From the NCBI GenBank assembly GCA_958347955.1, contig CATVXH010000001.1, positions 124,001 through 188,000 on the forward strand: a stretch of 64,000 bases of DNA, written 5' to 3'. The notes under the pieces were generated by a model. It worked only from the letters and a program-made list of their open reading frames with translations, made no database searches and had not been told where the DNA came from. Source of the stretch: an uncultured Sutterella sp. Its GTDB lineage: Bacteria > Pseudomonadota > Gammaproteobacteria > Burkholderiales > Burkholderiaceae_F. A program made the translations under genes and the position numbers. Within the stretch, counting starts at the first letter, position 1, and every line of letters begins with the position of its first letter. Positions 25,747 to 35,053 of the stretch are shown here, in pieces.

Positions 25747-26583
25747 ATGAAAGACGTTCGCAAAGTGGTGTTTCCAGTGGCGGGTCTCGGAACCCGTTTT
25801 TTACCGGCTACGAAAGCAATGCCCAAAGAAATGCTTCCGGTAGTTGACAAACCTTTGATTCAATACGCCGTCGAGGAAGCCTACGCGGCTGGCATTACGG
25901 AAATGATCTTTATTACCGGTCGCTATAAGCGGGCGATTGAAGATCATTTTGATAAAGCCCCTATGCTTGAAAAGGAATTAGTTGAAAAAGGCAAAACCGA
26001 ATTGTTGCAAACGGTTCGCTCCATTGCGCCGATCGGAGTCACTTTCATTTATATCCGTCAGCCTGAACCTTTGGGTTTGGGACATGCGGTACTGTGTGCA
26101 GAGCCGGTGGTAGGGAATGAGCCTTTTGCCGTGATGCTCGCCGATGACTTAATTGATGCTCAGCAACCGGCAATTGGCCAATTGATTGAAGCTCGTAGGC
26201 AATTGGGCGGAGGCAATATTCTGGCGGTTCAGGATGTGCCTAAGGCGGACACCAAGAAATACGGTATTGTAGGCGTCGAGGACAGTTTGGTTGCCACGAG
26301 TCGTGTGCATGAAATGATTGAAAAGCCAGACCCTGATCACGCTCCCTCCACATTAGCTGTTATTGGTCGTTATGTGCTTGAGCCGGAGATTTTTGAGCGT
26401 CTAAAGAAGGTTCAAAAGGGAGTCGGTGGCGAGATTCAGCTCACTGACGCCATAGCCAGTCAGTTGGATTTGGGAACCACTTATTCTCATCGTTTTGAAG
26501 GTATCCGATATGACTGCGGTTCCAAGCAAGGCTTTTTGGATGCGACCGTTCGCTTTGCCAGAAAGGCTGGCTATTCCATCTAG
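25747..26583 (+). CDS. galU: UTP--glucose-1-phosphate uridylyltransferase
   Basis: Makes UDP-glucose from UTP and glucose 1-phosphate (278 aa). The nucleotidyltransferase start AGLGTRFLPATKAMPKEMLP, the VDKPLIQYAVEE segment, RQPEPLGLGHAV, the metal Asp in MLADDLI and the substrate residues around EKPDPDHAPS are all present. The start follows GAGAGCGAGAAA. It feeds galE and outer-core or capsule sugars. Confidence 0.95.
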   Translation: MKDVRKVVFPVAGLGTRFLPATKAMPKEMLPVVDKPLIQYAVEEAYAAGITEMIFITGRYKRAIEDHFDKAPMLEKELVEKGKTELLQTVRSIAPIGVTFIYIRQPEPLGLGHAVLCAEPVVGNEPFAVMLADDLIDAQQPAIGQLIEARRQLGGGNILAVQDVPKADTKKYGIVGVEDSLVATSRVHEMIEKPDPDHAPSTLAVIGRYVLEPEIFERLKKVQKGVGGEIQLTDAIASQLDLGTTYSHRFEGIRYDCGSKQGFLDATVRFARKAGYSI

Positions 26584-26603
26584 AGCCCATTACTATTAAA
26601 AAA

Positions 26604-26637
26604 CCTCTCGGGGAGTTCTCCGAGAGGGCATCTTTTG
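26604..26637 (+). terminator. Terminator of galU
   Basis: 8-bp inverted repeat, arms 26604-26611 and 26620-26627, followed by a T-rich stretch on the plus strand. Confidence 0.7.
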
Positions 26638-26710
26638 TTAAGTTAACTTTCTACTTATTTCGCTCCGGGACATATGCTCCGATATCTTCGGAGCGACTAT
26701 GAAGACTTTG

Positions 26711-26750
26711 CTTAAAAAAGGTCTGAGCATCAGCTCAGACCTTTTTAAAT
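26711..26750. terminator. Bidirectional terminator between galU and pflA
   Basis: Perfect 14-bp inverted repeat, arms 26715-26728 and 26733-26746, loop ATCA, with A- and T-runs on both sides. It closes pflA on the minus strand. Confidence 0.85.
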
Positions 26751-27488
26751 TTAGTGATAGGCTTTCACATTGAGAATTTTTTCCGCGTTGGCGACGCGTT
26801 CCGGAGAAGGGGCGGAAATATCCGTCAAATCATATTTCAAACCTAACTCTTGCCATTTGTACATGCCGAATGAATGATATGGTAGGACTTCCACTCGGCG
26901 GACGTTATGAAGCGTGGCAATGAATTCCGATAAACGCTTCAATGCAGTATCGTCATCAGTGTGTTTGGGCACCAGCACATGGCGAATCCACACGTCCTTA
27001 CCGATTTCATCCAAATAACGCGCGCAATTTAAAATGGTTGAGTTGCTCTGTTTGGTAAGTTCACGGTGCTTTGCCTCATCGATGTGTTTAAGATCAAGCA
27101 TCACCAGATCCGTGTACTGCATCAACTCTTGGAATTTACTGAAAAATGGCTCTTTTCGCGTAAATGGCCATCCGGCCGTGTCAATAGTGGTATGAATGCC
27201 CTCGGCTTTAGCCATTTTGAAAAATTCAAGCAGAAAGTCGATTTGCAACAAAGGTTCCCCACCGCTGACAGTGATGCCGCCATCGTCCCCCCAGTACGTT
27301 TTATAACGGAGGGCAAAATCTAAGATTTCACGGGCGCTTTTTTGCTCGCCGATACCGAGTTTCCATGTATCGGGATTGTGACAGTACTGACAGCGCATTT
27401 TGCATCCTTGTAAAAAAAGTACAAAACGCACGCCGGGACCGTCTACGGAGCCAAAAGTTTCATATGAGTGAACATAAGCCAGAGTCAT
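26751..27488 (-). CDS. pflA: Pyruvate formate-lyase-activating enzyme
   Basis: A radical-SAM enzyme that installs the glycyl radical on PflB under anaerobic conditions (245 aa; E. coli PflA 246). The cluster motif CKMRCQYCHNPDTW is canonical (CX3CX2C) and is preceded by GSVDGPGVRFVLFLQG. GGITVSGGEPLLQ (SAM-binding region) and DLKHIDEAKH follow. ATG 27488 has AAGG upstream; ATG 27551 would start inside the terminator that ends pflB. It lies 71 bp behind pflB, with that terminator in between. Confidence 0.95.
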   Translation of the reverse strand: MTLAYVHSYETFGSVDGPGVRFVLFLQGCKMRCQYCHNPDTWKLGIGEQKSAREILDFALRYKTYWGDDGGITVSGGEPLLQIDFLLEFFKMAKAEGIHTTIDTAGWPFTRKEPFFSKFQELMQYTDLVMLDLKHIDEAKHRELTKQSNSTILNCARYLDEIGKDVWIRHVLVPKHTDDDTALKRLSEFIATLHNVRRVEVLPYHSFGMYKWQELGLKYDLTDISAPSPERVANAEKILNVKAYH

Positions 27489-27500
27489 GAGGCAAACCTT

Positions 27501-27547
27501 AAAAAAAGGCACGCCACGAATTTGTAATAACAAATTCGAAGGCGTGC
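27501..27547 (-). terminator. Strong hairpin terminator between pflB and pflA
   Basis: Two-part stem: outer arms 27509-27515 and 27541-27547, inner arms 27517-27525 and 27530-27538, loop AATA, followed on the minus strand by seven Ts. Some transcripts must read through to express pflA unless it has its own promoter; this would make the activase scarcer than its substrate enzyme. Confidence 0.85.
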
Positions 27548-27559
27548 GCAATTAGTCAA

Positions 27560-29806
27560 TTACATGGTCTTGTGGCAAGTGCGCGAGATCACGTCAAGTT
27601 GTTGCTCACGGGTCAGGTCAATGAATTTCACTGCGTAACCCGAGACACGGATTGTGAAGTTCGCGTATTCCGGCTTTTCCGGGTGTTCCATTGCATCGAT
27701 CAATTTTTCAGTACCGAAAATATTGACGTTGAGATGGTGAGCGCCGCGGGCAAAATAGCCGTCCATGACACGTACCAAATTACTGACACGTTCCTCAAGC
27801 GAGTGACCAAGAGCATCAGGGCTGATGGTCTGCGTATTAGAGATACCGTCCAAGGCATACTCGTAGGGCAATTTGGCTACGGAGTTCAGCGAGGCAAGAA
27901 GCCCGGTCTGTTCTGCGCCATAGCTGGGATTGGCTCCCGGCGAGAGCGGTTCGCCAGACTTGCGACCATCAGGCAAATCCCCCGTTGCTTTACCATACAC
28001 GACATTGGAGGTAATCGTAAGGATTGACGTCGTCGGTTCAGAATTGCGGTATGTGTGGAATTTACGCAGCTTTTTCATGAACGTCTTCAAAAGCCACACA
28101 GCAATCGTATCGGCGCGATCATCGTCATTACCGTAGCGCGGGAAATTCCCTTCGGTTTCATAACCGATCACAACTCCGTCTTCATTGCGGACGGTTTTCA
28201 CTTTGGCGTATTTAATAGCGCAGAGCGAATCAACCACATGCGAGAATCCTGCAATGCCGGTGGCGAAAGTACGACGCACGTCTGTGTCAATCAAGGCAAG
28301 CTCAGCGGCCTCATAGTAGTACTTATCGTGCATGTAATGGATGAGGTTGAGGGTGTTGACATAAAGCCCAGCCAGCCAATCCATCATTTTGTCGAAACGT
28401 TCCATCACTTCAGCGTAGTCGAGATACTCGGAGGTGATTGGACGAAGTTCCGGTCCAACCTGCATGAGTGTTTGTTCATCCACACCACCATTGATTGCGT
28501 AAAGCAAGCACTTCGCTAAGTTGGCTCGAGCCCCGAAGAACTGCATTTCTTTACCGGTTTCGGTAGCGGAGACGCAGCAGCAGATCGAGTAATCATCTCC
28601 CCAAATCGGACGCATCACATCATCATTTTCATATTGAACAGATGATGTGTTGATGGATATCTTAGCGGCGTAATCCCGGAAGGCCTTAGGAAGGTGACGC
28701 GTATAAAGAATCGTCAAGTTAGGCTCCGGAGACGGTCCCATGTTTTCAAGTGTATGCAGGAAACGGAAGTCATTCTTGGTCACCATGGAACGACCGTCCA
28801 TGCCTAAACCTGCCACTTCCAATGTGGCCCACACCGGATCACCAGAGAACAATTGGTTATAAGACGGAATGCGGGCAAACTTCACCATGCGGAATTTGAG
28901 CACCAAATGGTCGATCAATTCCTGTGCTTCGGATTCTGTCAGTGTGCCTTCGTCCAAATCACGTTGGATGTAAATATCCAGGAATGTGGAAATGCGGCCG
29001 ACAGACATTGCGGCGCCATTTTGCGTTTTGATTGCAGCCAAGTAGCCAAAATAGAGCCATTGAACGGCTTCACGAGCGTTTTTAGCCGGGCCTGAAATAT
29101 CATAGCCGTAGTCGGCGGCCATTTCCTTCATTTGCATCAAAGCGCGAATCTGATCGGTGATTTCTTCGCGCTGGCGAATGATATCGTCGGTCATAATGCC
29201 GCAGCCGCAGTGCGCCATGTCTTCTTTTTTCTTGGCGATTAGGAAATCGATGCCGTAGAGCGCCACCCGGCGGTAGTCGCCAACGATACGTCCGCGACCG
29301 TATGTGTCAGGTAAGCCGGTAATGATCTTATTTTTACGAGCCAAGCGCATCTCCGGCGTATAGGCGTCGTAGACGCCCTGATTATGCGTCTTGTGATACT
29401 CGGTAAAGATTTTATGGAATTTGGGATTGGGTTTATAACCGTACGTTTCGCAGGCTTGCTCTGCCATCTTAATGCCACCGAAGGGCATAAACGCACGTTT
29501 TAAAGGCTTATCGGTTTGAAGCCCGACAACCTTTTCAAGCTCCTTGGTGCCTTCCCCCATGTAAGCCGCTTTGTAAGCCGTGATTCCGGAAACAACTTCG
29601 GTTTCCATGTCAAGGACGCCGCCCTTGGCCCGCTCTTCTTTTTGTAAGCCCTGAAGAATATCCCAAAGCTTGGAGGTCGCCTCGGTGGGCGGTTGCAGGA
29701 AGGAGTCGTCTCCGTCATACGGGGTGTAATTGTTTTGAACAAAGTCTCTCACATCGACTTCGTCAACCCAATGGGTTCCTTTAAAGCTTCGCCATTCGGT
29801 TTTCAT
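27560..29806 (-). CDS. pflB: Formate C-acetyltransferase (pyruvate formate-lyase)
   Basis: Cleaves pyruvate with CoA to acetyl-CoA and formate in anaerobic metabolism (748 aa; E. coli PflB 760). The active-site cysteine region reads DYSICCCVSATETG, and the glycyl-radical site is RVSGYAVKF near the C-terminus. The substrate-region YGNDDDRAD and TSILTITSNVVYGKATGDLP are as in true PFL, which separates it from glycerol dehydratase-type relatives. ATG 29806 follows GGAG at 6 bases. It is oxygen-sensitive, consistent with an anaerobic lifestyle. The activase gene is downstream. Confidence 0.96.
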   Translation of the reverse strand: MKTEWRSFKGTHWVDEVDVRDFVQNNYTPYDGDDSFLQPPTEATSKLWDILQGLQKEERAKGGVLDMETEVVSGITAYKAAYMGEGTKELEKVVGLQTDKPLKRAFMPFGGIKMAEQACETYGYKPNPKFHKIFTEYHKTHNQGVYDAYTPEMRLARKNKIITGLPDTYGRGRIVGDYRRVALYGIDFLIAKKKEDMAHCGCGIMTDDIIRQREEITDQIRALMQMKEMAADYGYDISGPAKNAREAVQWLYFGYLAAIKTQNGAAMSVGRISTFLDIYIQRDLDEGTLTESEAQELIDHLVLKFRMVKFARIPSYNQLFSGDPVWATLEVAGLGMDGRSMVTKNDFRFLHTLENMGPSPEPNLTILYTRHLPKAFRDYAAKISINTSSVQYENDDVMRPIWGDDYSICCCVSATETGKEMQFFGARANLAKCLLYAINGGVDEQTLMQVGPELRPITSEYLDYAEVMERFDKMMDWLAGLYVNTLNLIHYMHDKYYYEAAELALIDTDVRRTFATGIAGFSHVVDSLCAIKYAKVKTVRNEDGVVIGYETEGNFPRYGNDDDRADTIAVWLLKTFMKKLRKFHTYRNSEPTTSILTITSNVVYGKATGDLPDGRKSGEPLSPGANPSYGAEQTGLLASLNSVAKLPYEYALDGISNTQTISPDALGHSLEERVSNLVRVMDGYFARGAHHLNVNIFGTEKLIDAMEHPEKPEYANFTIRVSGYAVKFIDLTREQQLDVISRTCHKTM

Positions 29807-30168
29807 TTTTTGCTCCAAGTTATCTTAAAAATGGGGTCGAAGAAGTGATTGTTTTCATTTGACAGACACAACCACCTCCACTCCTTGTCAAAAGAAAAGG
29901 AGTTAATCTCAAATTTGATTTGTCTACGGCTCTATTATTGATGGTGAAAACGGTAGTGTCAATGGTTTTTTGGATAGAAAAATCGGCAGGGATGTAAAAG
30001 TCGGTTAATTTCTATCAGGGTGAAATATTTGTTCTATCGACATTGCACGATTAGAGAAAAGCAACACATTATTTAGCCAAATTAGAGGTAAAAAATTGCT
30101 GAATCCGCATAAAGCGGATCCAGCAAATGATCATTGAACAATTAGCTCTGAAGTGAGCCGCCTGTCAA
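29807..30168. other. Intergenic region upstream of pflB
   Basis: 362 bases without a gene. It contains the fumarase terminator (30091-30126) and, presumably, the pflB promoter. I searched for an FNR box (TTGAT-N4-ATCAA) by eye and saw none with a good match. Confidence 0.4.
30091..30126 (-). terminator. Terminator of the class I fumarase gene
   Basis: Stem of 30096-30101 with 30121-30126 and 30103-30108 with 30114-30119 (one mismatch between them), loop ATAAA, followed on the minus strand by a run of Ts (complement of 30091-30095). Confidence 0.8.
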
Positions 30169-31818
30169 TTACTTTTCACACTTGATGGTGCAGCGGGGCT
30201 TAATTTGTTTGAAGAAATCGTTGCCCTTGTCGTCAACCAAGATGAAAGCCGGGAAGTCCTGCACTTCAATCTTGTAGACAGCTTCCATGCCGAGCTCAGG
30301 CCATTCGATGCATTCAATGCTCTTGATGGAGCTTTCTGACAGCACAGCGGCGATACCGCCGATTGTGCCGAGGTAGAAGCCGCCATGCTTCTTGCAGGCA
30401 TCGGTCACGACTTGAGTGCGGTTACCCTTGGCAATCATCACCATAGAACCGCCGTGACTTTGGAAGAGATCCACATACGGATCCATACGGTTAGCCGTTG
30501 TCGGACCCATAGAGCCGCACGGATGACCGGCCGGGGTCTTGGCAGGGCCAGCGTACAGAACCGGGTGATCTTTGATGTATTGCGGCAAATCTTTACCGCT
30601 ATCGAGCAATTCCTTCATGCGGGCGTGAGCAATGTCACGAGCCACGATGATGGTGCCCGTCAAAGACACACGGGTAGAGACCGGGTACTTAGACAATTCC
30701 TTGCAGACTTCGCTCATCGGTTGGTTGAGATCAATCTTGATCGTTTCGCCTTCTCCGGCTTTGCGGAATTCTTCAGGAATCAATTCTCCGGGATTGGAGT
30801 CAAGGCGTTCAATCCAGACACCATCCTTATTAATCTTTGCCTTGATGTTGCGGTCAGCTGAGCAGCTCACGCCCATGCCGACAGGGCAGCTAGCGCCGTG
30901 GCGCGGCAAGCGGATCACGCGAACGTCGTGAGCCATATATTTGCCGCCGAATTGAGCGCCCAAGCCAATGTTTTGAGCGGCTTCAATCAAGGTTTTTTCG
31001 AGTTCGACGTCACGGAAAGCGCGACCAGTTTCGTCGCCTGTGGTGGGCAGGTTGTCATAGAAGTGCGTGGAAGCGAGTTTCACCGTCAGCATCGTTTTTT
31101 CAGCAGATGTGCCGCCGATCACAAAAGCGATGTGATACGGGGGGCAAGCCGCTGTACCCAGGCTCTTCATCTTTTCAATGAGGTAGGGCACGAGTGTCTT
31201 CGGGTTCAAAATAGCTTTCGTTTCTTGGTAGAGGTAGCTCTTATTGGCGGAACCGCCACCTTTGACAACGCACAAGAACTTATATTCATTACCTTCAACG
31301 GCTTCAATGTCAATTTGAGCCGGAAGGTTGCACTTGGTGTTCTTTTCTTCGTACATCGAAAGAGGTGCGTTTTGAGAATAACGCAGGCTGTCAGTCGTGT
31401 AGGTTTGGAAAACTCCTAAAGATAAAGCTTCTTCATCGCAAAAACCGGTCCACACGGCTTGGCCTTTTTCACCGTGGATGATGGCTGTGCCGGTATCTTG
31501 ACAGAAGGGAAGTTCTCCCTTCGCAGCAACTTCGGCGTTGCGAAGGAAAGACAGCGCAACATACTTGTCATTATCGGTTGCTTCAGGATCCTTAAGGATC
31601 TTTGCCACCTGTTCATTGTGGGAGCGACGGAGCATGAAGTTCGTGTCGTGGAAAGCTTGCTTGGCCAAGAGGGTCAAGGCTTCCGGTTGAACCTTCAAAA
31701 TTTTGTGACCTTCGAACTCACCTTCAGAGACGTAGTCCTTGGTCAACAAGTAATATTCCGTGTCGTCTTTACCGAGCTGGAACATCGGAGCGTATTTAAA
31801 TTCAACAGCTTGAGCCAT
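30169..31818 (-). CDS. Class I fumarate hydratase (4Fe-4S)
   Basis: Interconverts fumarate and malate with an oxygen-labile [4Fe-4S] cluster (549 aa, the usual FumA/FumB length). Three cluster Cys sites are recognisable: FCQDTGTA, AACPPYH and SCSADRNIK. The C-terminal tartrate-dehydratase-type domain carries MVMIAKGNRTQVV and KKHGGFYLGTIGG. AAGGAG lies 9 bases before the ATG. It sits between pflB and a Dcu carrier, an arrangement like the fumB-dcuB pair of E. coli. It is most likely the anaerobic fumarase producing fumarate from malate. Confidence 0.95.
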   Translation of the reverse strand: MAQAVEFKYAPMFQLGKDDTEYYLLTKDYVSEGEFEGHKILKVQPEALTLLAKQAFHDTNFMLRRSHNEQVAKILKDPEATDNDKYVALSFLRNAEVAAKGELPFCQDTGTAIIHGEKGQAVWTGFCDEEALSLGVFQTYTTDSLRYSQNAPLSMYEEKNTKCNLPAQIDIEAVEGNEYKFLCVVKGGGSANKSYLYQETKAILNPKTLVPYLIEKMKSLGTAACPPYHIAFVIGGTSAEKTMLTVKLASTHFYDNLPTTGDETGRAFRDVELEKTLIEAAQNIGLGAQFGGKYMAHDVRVIRLPRHGASCPVGMGVSCSADRNIKAKINKDGVWIERLDSNPGELIPEEFRKAGEGETIKIDLNQPMSEVCKELSKYPVSTRVSLTGTIIVARDIAHARMKELLDSGKDLPQYIKDHPVLYAGPAKTPAGHPCGSMGPTTANRMDPYVDLFQSHGGSMVMIAKGNRTQVVTDACKKHGGFYLGTIGGIAAVLSESSIKSIECIEWPELGMEAVYKIEVQDFPAFILVDDKGNDFFKQIKPRCTIKCEK

Positions 31819-31914
31819 TTCTAGTTATCTCCTTAACGTTATTGTTTTGACGCTATTCGAATCAAAGGGGGTTAACGAATGCGCGTCGTCTTTTGCTAAT
31901 GATGATACGGTCAA

Positions 31915-31955
31915 AGAAAAACGGCAAGTAATTGATGAGTTCAACTACTTGCCGT
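31915..31955 (-). terminator. Terminator of the first Dcu carrier gene
   Basis: 10-bp inverted repeat, arms 31921-31930 and 31946-31955, with inner complementarity, and a T-run on the minus strand. Confidence 0.8.
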
Positions 31956-31991
31956 CATTCAAACACTATTTACTCGCATCAGGTAAATCGA

Positions 31992-33329
31992 TTATACGAA
32001 ACCGTAGAGAGCAGCGAGCAACCAACCAACCACAGAGGCCACAAACACACCGAGCAACCCCGGGATAATGAACGAGTGGTTGATCACGAAACGACCAATG
32101 TGTGTCGTGCCAGAGCGGTCGAATTGAATAGCGGCCAAGTCGGACGGATAGGTCGGCAAAATGTAGTAGCCATAGCATGCGGCAGAGAAAGCCACGATAA
32201 TGCCAGGAGAAACGCCGACACCCAAAGCGGCCGGAACAACGATAGCCAAAGCGGCACCTTGAGAGTTCACGAACTTGGAGACCAAGAGCAACACAATGGC
32301 ATACGCCCAAGGATATTGGTTCACGTATTCGATCAAACCGGCTTTCAAGTCACTCAAGTGAGCGGCAATCATAGTATCGGCCATCCAAGCCACACCGTAC
32401 ACAGCCACGACAGCCACGGCGCCGGAACGGAACACGCTGTTCTTAGCCACGTCAGAAGCTTTGACATCGCAGAAGATGACCATTAAAGAGCCAGCCAACA
32501 ACATGAACATTTGAATGGCCAGCGTCATGGACAGACCTTTCGGACGTAATTGCGGGAACATACCGAGGATGGCCACGACAACGATGACGCCCAAGAAGAG
32601 CCACAAGGACAACCATTGCTTCTTGGTGAATTTGCGACCGATTAAAGTGGCGGTTTCACCGTAGACATATTCCTTCATTTCCGGATCGGAAATCAATTTT
32701 TGGAATTCTTCGTCTTTGTCCAGGTCTTTGCCGCGGAACCAAGAGAACAGACCCACGGCGAACACACCAACGATACCACCCGGGATGGTAATGGAGAAGA
32801 GGTCAACGAAACCAAAAGGTTGGCCATTGATCGTGTAACCTTCCAACATGGCAATCGTGGACACAGTGGCCACGGCAGCCGGAGAACAGATGATACCCAT
32901 TTGGGAAGCAATCGTGGAACCAGCCAACGGGCGTTCCGGACGGATGTTATTCTTGATGGCGATATCATAAATAATCGGCAACATCGTGTACACGACGTGG
33001 CCGGTACCGCACAAAACGGTCAAGAACCAGCAGACATACGGAGCGAGGAAGCAAACGTAACGAGGATTGCGGCGCAAAATCTTTTCAGCGACTTGGAGCA
33101 AGCAGTCCAAACCACCAGCGGATTGCAACGTAGCGGAACCGCAAACCACGGCCAAAATCGTCAACATCACATCGACCGGGGGTTTGCCGGGTTTTAAGCC
33201 AAAGCCGAAAACCATTACGAGCAAGCCGATGCCGCCCAACAAGCCTAAGGCCATACCGCCTTTGCGGGCGCCATAGAACAAGCAGATAAGCACAACAAGT
33301 AGTTGTAGCCAAAAGTCAAAACCAACCAT
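31992..33329 (-). CDS. DcuA/DcuB-family anaerobic C4-dicarboxylate carrier (first copy)
   Basis: A 445-aa inner-membrane protein, hydrophobic over most of its length with about ten predicted helices. DcuA/DcuB carriers exchange fumarate, malate or aspartate for succinate in anaerobes. Family sequence is visible: KPPVDVMLTILAVVCG and LQSAGGLDCLLQVAEKILR near the N-terminus, and the C-terminal YPSDLAAIQFDRSGTTHIG with FVINHSFIIPG. It lies downstream of dcu-type regulatory space and next to fumarase. Substrate preference cannot be read from the sequence. Confidence 0.93.
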   Translation of the reverse strand: MVGFDFWLQLLVVLICLFYGARKGGMALGLLGGIGLLVMVFGFGLKPGKPPVDVMLTILAVVCGSATLQSAGGLDCLLQVAEKILRRNPRYVCFLAPYVCWFLTVLCGTGHVVYTMLPIIYDIAIKNNIRPERPLAGSTIASQMGIICSPAAVATVSTIAMLEGYTINGQPFGFVDLFSITIPGGIVGVFAVGLFSWFRGKDLDKDEEFQKLISDPEMKEYVYGETATLIGRKFTKKQWLSLWLFLGVIVVVAILGMFPQLRPKGLSMTLAIQMFMLLAGSLMVIFCDVKASDVAKNSVFRSGAVAVVAVYGVAWMADTMIAAHLSDLKAGLIEYVNQYPWAYAIVLLLVSKFVNSQGAALAIVVPAALGVGVSPGIIVAFSAACYGYYILPTYPSDLAAIQFDRSGTTHIGRFVINHSFIIPGLLGVFVASVVGWLLAALYGFV

Positions 33330-33718
33330 GGTAAGTTTCCTTTATTTTCTCTTTCAAACAATAGAAGAGGTTACGTTTCCGTAACCTTTCTAAGCGGTTC
33401 AAATTTTCACACATGTCATTGTTTCTTTCTTAAGATCTGCCTTTTTCTTTCGAGCTAGGGAAATCTCTTTCTGTTATCTTTACAAAACTAGCCAAAAGTT
33501 GTTAGGGTTTCTACTTATTTTTTTTTACAAAATGGGTAGGGAAATTACCTTACATCTATATAAAAAAGGCTGAGATTAGGCCCATTGAGAGAAAAGAATT
33601 TGTAACAGTAAATGTAAGTATTTGTGAAAGGAGCGTGAAAAAAATCTTATTCTGGGAAAAGAAAACGGGGGTCGCGATGAACGACGACCCCTGTTGTTAA
33701 GTTCTAACAGTTAAATGA
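33330..33718. other. Intergenic region between the two Dcu genes
   Basis: 389 bases without a gene. It holds the terminator of the second carrier (33664-33695) and an 8-bp hairpin (33368-33375/33380-33387) that would be in the 5' leader of the first carrier's mRNA, about 40 bases before its ATG. No clear FNR box or known operator was seen. Confidence 0.4.
33661..33695 (-). terminator. Terminator of the second Dcu carrier gene
   Basis: 11-bp inverted repeat with one G.T pair, arms 33664-33674 and 33685-33695, with a T-rich tail on the minus strand. Confidence 0.75.
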
Positions 33719-35053
33719 TTAAAGCATGATCTTAGAGATGAACCAACCAGCGGCGGTGCCGACGATGACGAACGCCAATCCAGGTCGCATGTAGCTGTGG
33801 TTAAACACGAAGCTTCCTAAGCGAGTGGTACCAGTGCGGTCGAAAGCCGTGCAGCCGATCTGCGCACCGCCCGGGATCACAAAGTCACCGTAGCAGGAGG
33901 CCCAGATGCCCACGAGCAATTGAGGGTTCAAGCCTAAAGCCAAGCCGATCGGCATCAAGATCGTGGTGCTTACTGTCGGTGAGACGATCACAGCGCTGAA
34001 GCAGAAGCATACGACACAGAAAATAATGGGCGAAGAGCTTGCGATATCGGAGAAGTAGTGCACAAACACATCTTTATGTGTGTCAAAGAAGGTGCCGGTT
34101 AACCATGAAATACCGAAAACACCCACCACGCCGATTAAACCGGAGCGGAAAACAGAGCCTGAAGCGAATTTATCACTCGGGACCTTGCAAACGACGATGA
34201 TCACCAAGGCCGTCGCCAACATCACCATTTGAATTAAAGAGGGGATGGGCAATTGGCTGATCTTTCCGGCGACTTCCCAAGAGGGACGCAAGGCGTCGGA
34301 AGAACCGACAGTAATAGATGTGAGAATACCGATAGCGAAAATCAACACGCCGATCTTAGCCGCTTTGCTGGGTTCCTTATAGATAGTGTCCGTGTGAGAA
34401 ACGTGCAATTCGGTGTATTGCCCGGTTTGGACACGATGCAGGAATTCCGGGTCCTTTTCGAGTTCACAGCCGCGCCAGTTTACAGACAAACATGCGGCCA
34501 AAAGTGCGATGAAATAGGTCGGAACTGACACGGACAAAATGTCAAGCAGCGTGAAGCCATAAGCGGACATGATGCCAACCATGGCAGCCATGGCAGCACT
34601 CATTGGGCTTGCCATCACGCCGATGCCGGCGCAAATCACTGAAGCCGACACCGCTCTTTCTGGCCTAATCTTGGCGGACGCTGCCACTTCAGCTACCACA
34701 GGATAAACGGCAAAGGCTACATAGGCCGTGCCCACGAAAATCACAAAAATGGAGCACACCACAGGACCGACAAAGTTAATGGCGCGAGGCCACTTGCGCA
34801 GAAGTTTTTCTGCCAAACCGACCAAATAGTCCAAACCGCCCGAACCTTGCAAAACGCTCGTACAGGCAATGACCGCGGTAATAATTAAGAGAACAGAAAC
34901 AGGCGGAGAACCCGGTTGCATACCGAAACCGAGCACGAGGATGCTGACGCCGAAACCGCCGGCGGCACCCAAACCCACACCGCCGAAGCGACCGCCGACA
35001 GCCAAGCAGAACAGGACTACGGCGAGTTGGAGCCAAAATTGGACATCAACCAT
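33719..35053 (-). CDS. DcuA/DcuB-family anaerobic C4-dicarboxylate carrier (second copy)
   Basis: A 444-aa paralogue of the preceding carrier, with similar topology: GSPPVSVLLIITAVIAC, LQGSGGLDYLVGLAEKLLR and the C-terminal GGAQIGCTAFDRTGTTRLG with NHSYMRPGL. The last motif differs from the first copy's YPSDLAAIQFDRSGTTHIG, which may reflect a different substrate range. It is divergent from a GntR-type regulator with a 350-bp gap between. The broken copy at 42.8-43.2 kb is more like this one. Confidence 0.93.
   Translation of the reverse strand: MVDVQFWLQLAVVLFCLAVGGRFGGVGLGAAGGFGVSILVLGFGMQPGSPPVSVLLIITAVIACTSVLQGSGGLDYLVGLAEKLLRKWPRAINFVGPVVCSIFVIFVGTAYVAFAVYPVVAEVAASAKIRPERAVSASVICAGIGVMASPMSAAMAAMVGIMSAYGFTLLDILSVSVPTYFIALLAACLSVNWRGCELEKDPEFLHRVQTGQYTELHVSHTDTIYKEPSKAAKIGVLIFAIGILTSITVGSSDALRPSWEVAGKISQLPIPSLIQMVMLATALVIIVVCKVPSDKFASGSVFRSGLIGVVGVFGISWLTGTFFDTHKDVFVHYFSDIASSSPIIFCVVCFCFSAVIVSPTVSTTILMPIGLALGLNPQLLVGIWASCYGDFVIPGGAQIGCTAFDRTGTTRLGSFVFNHSYMRPGLAFVIVGTAAGWFISKIML

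Noticed and set aside
26661..26695. Hairpin cluster between two terminators behind galU, considered as a small RNA
   Set aside because: No promoter signal was seen, and the alternative pairings are what an AT/GC-mixed spacer between two terminators could give.
29807..30168. FNR box upstream of pflB
   Set aside because: No site with a good match to TTGAT-N4-ATCAA was found; nothing is claimed.
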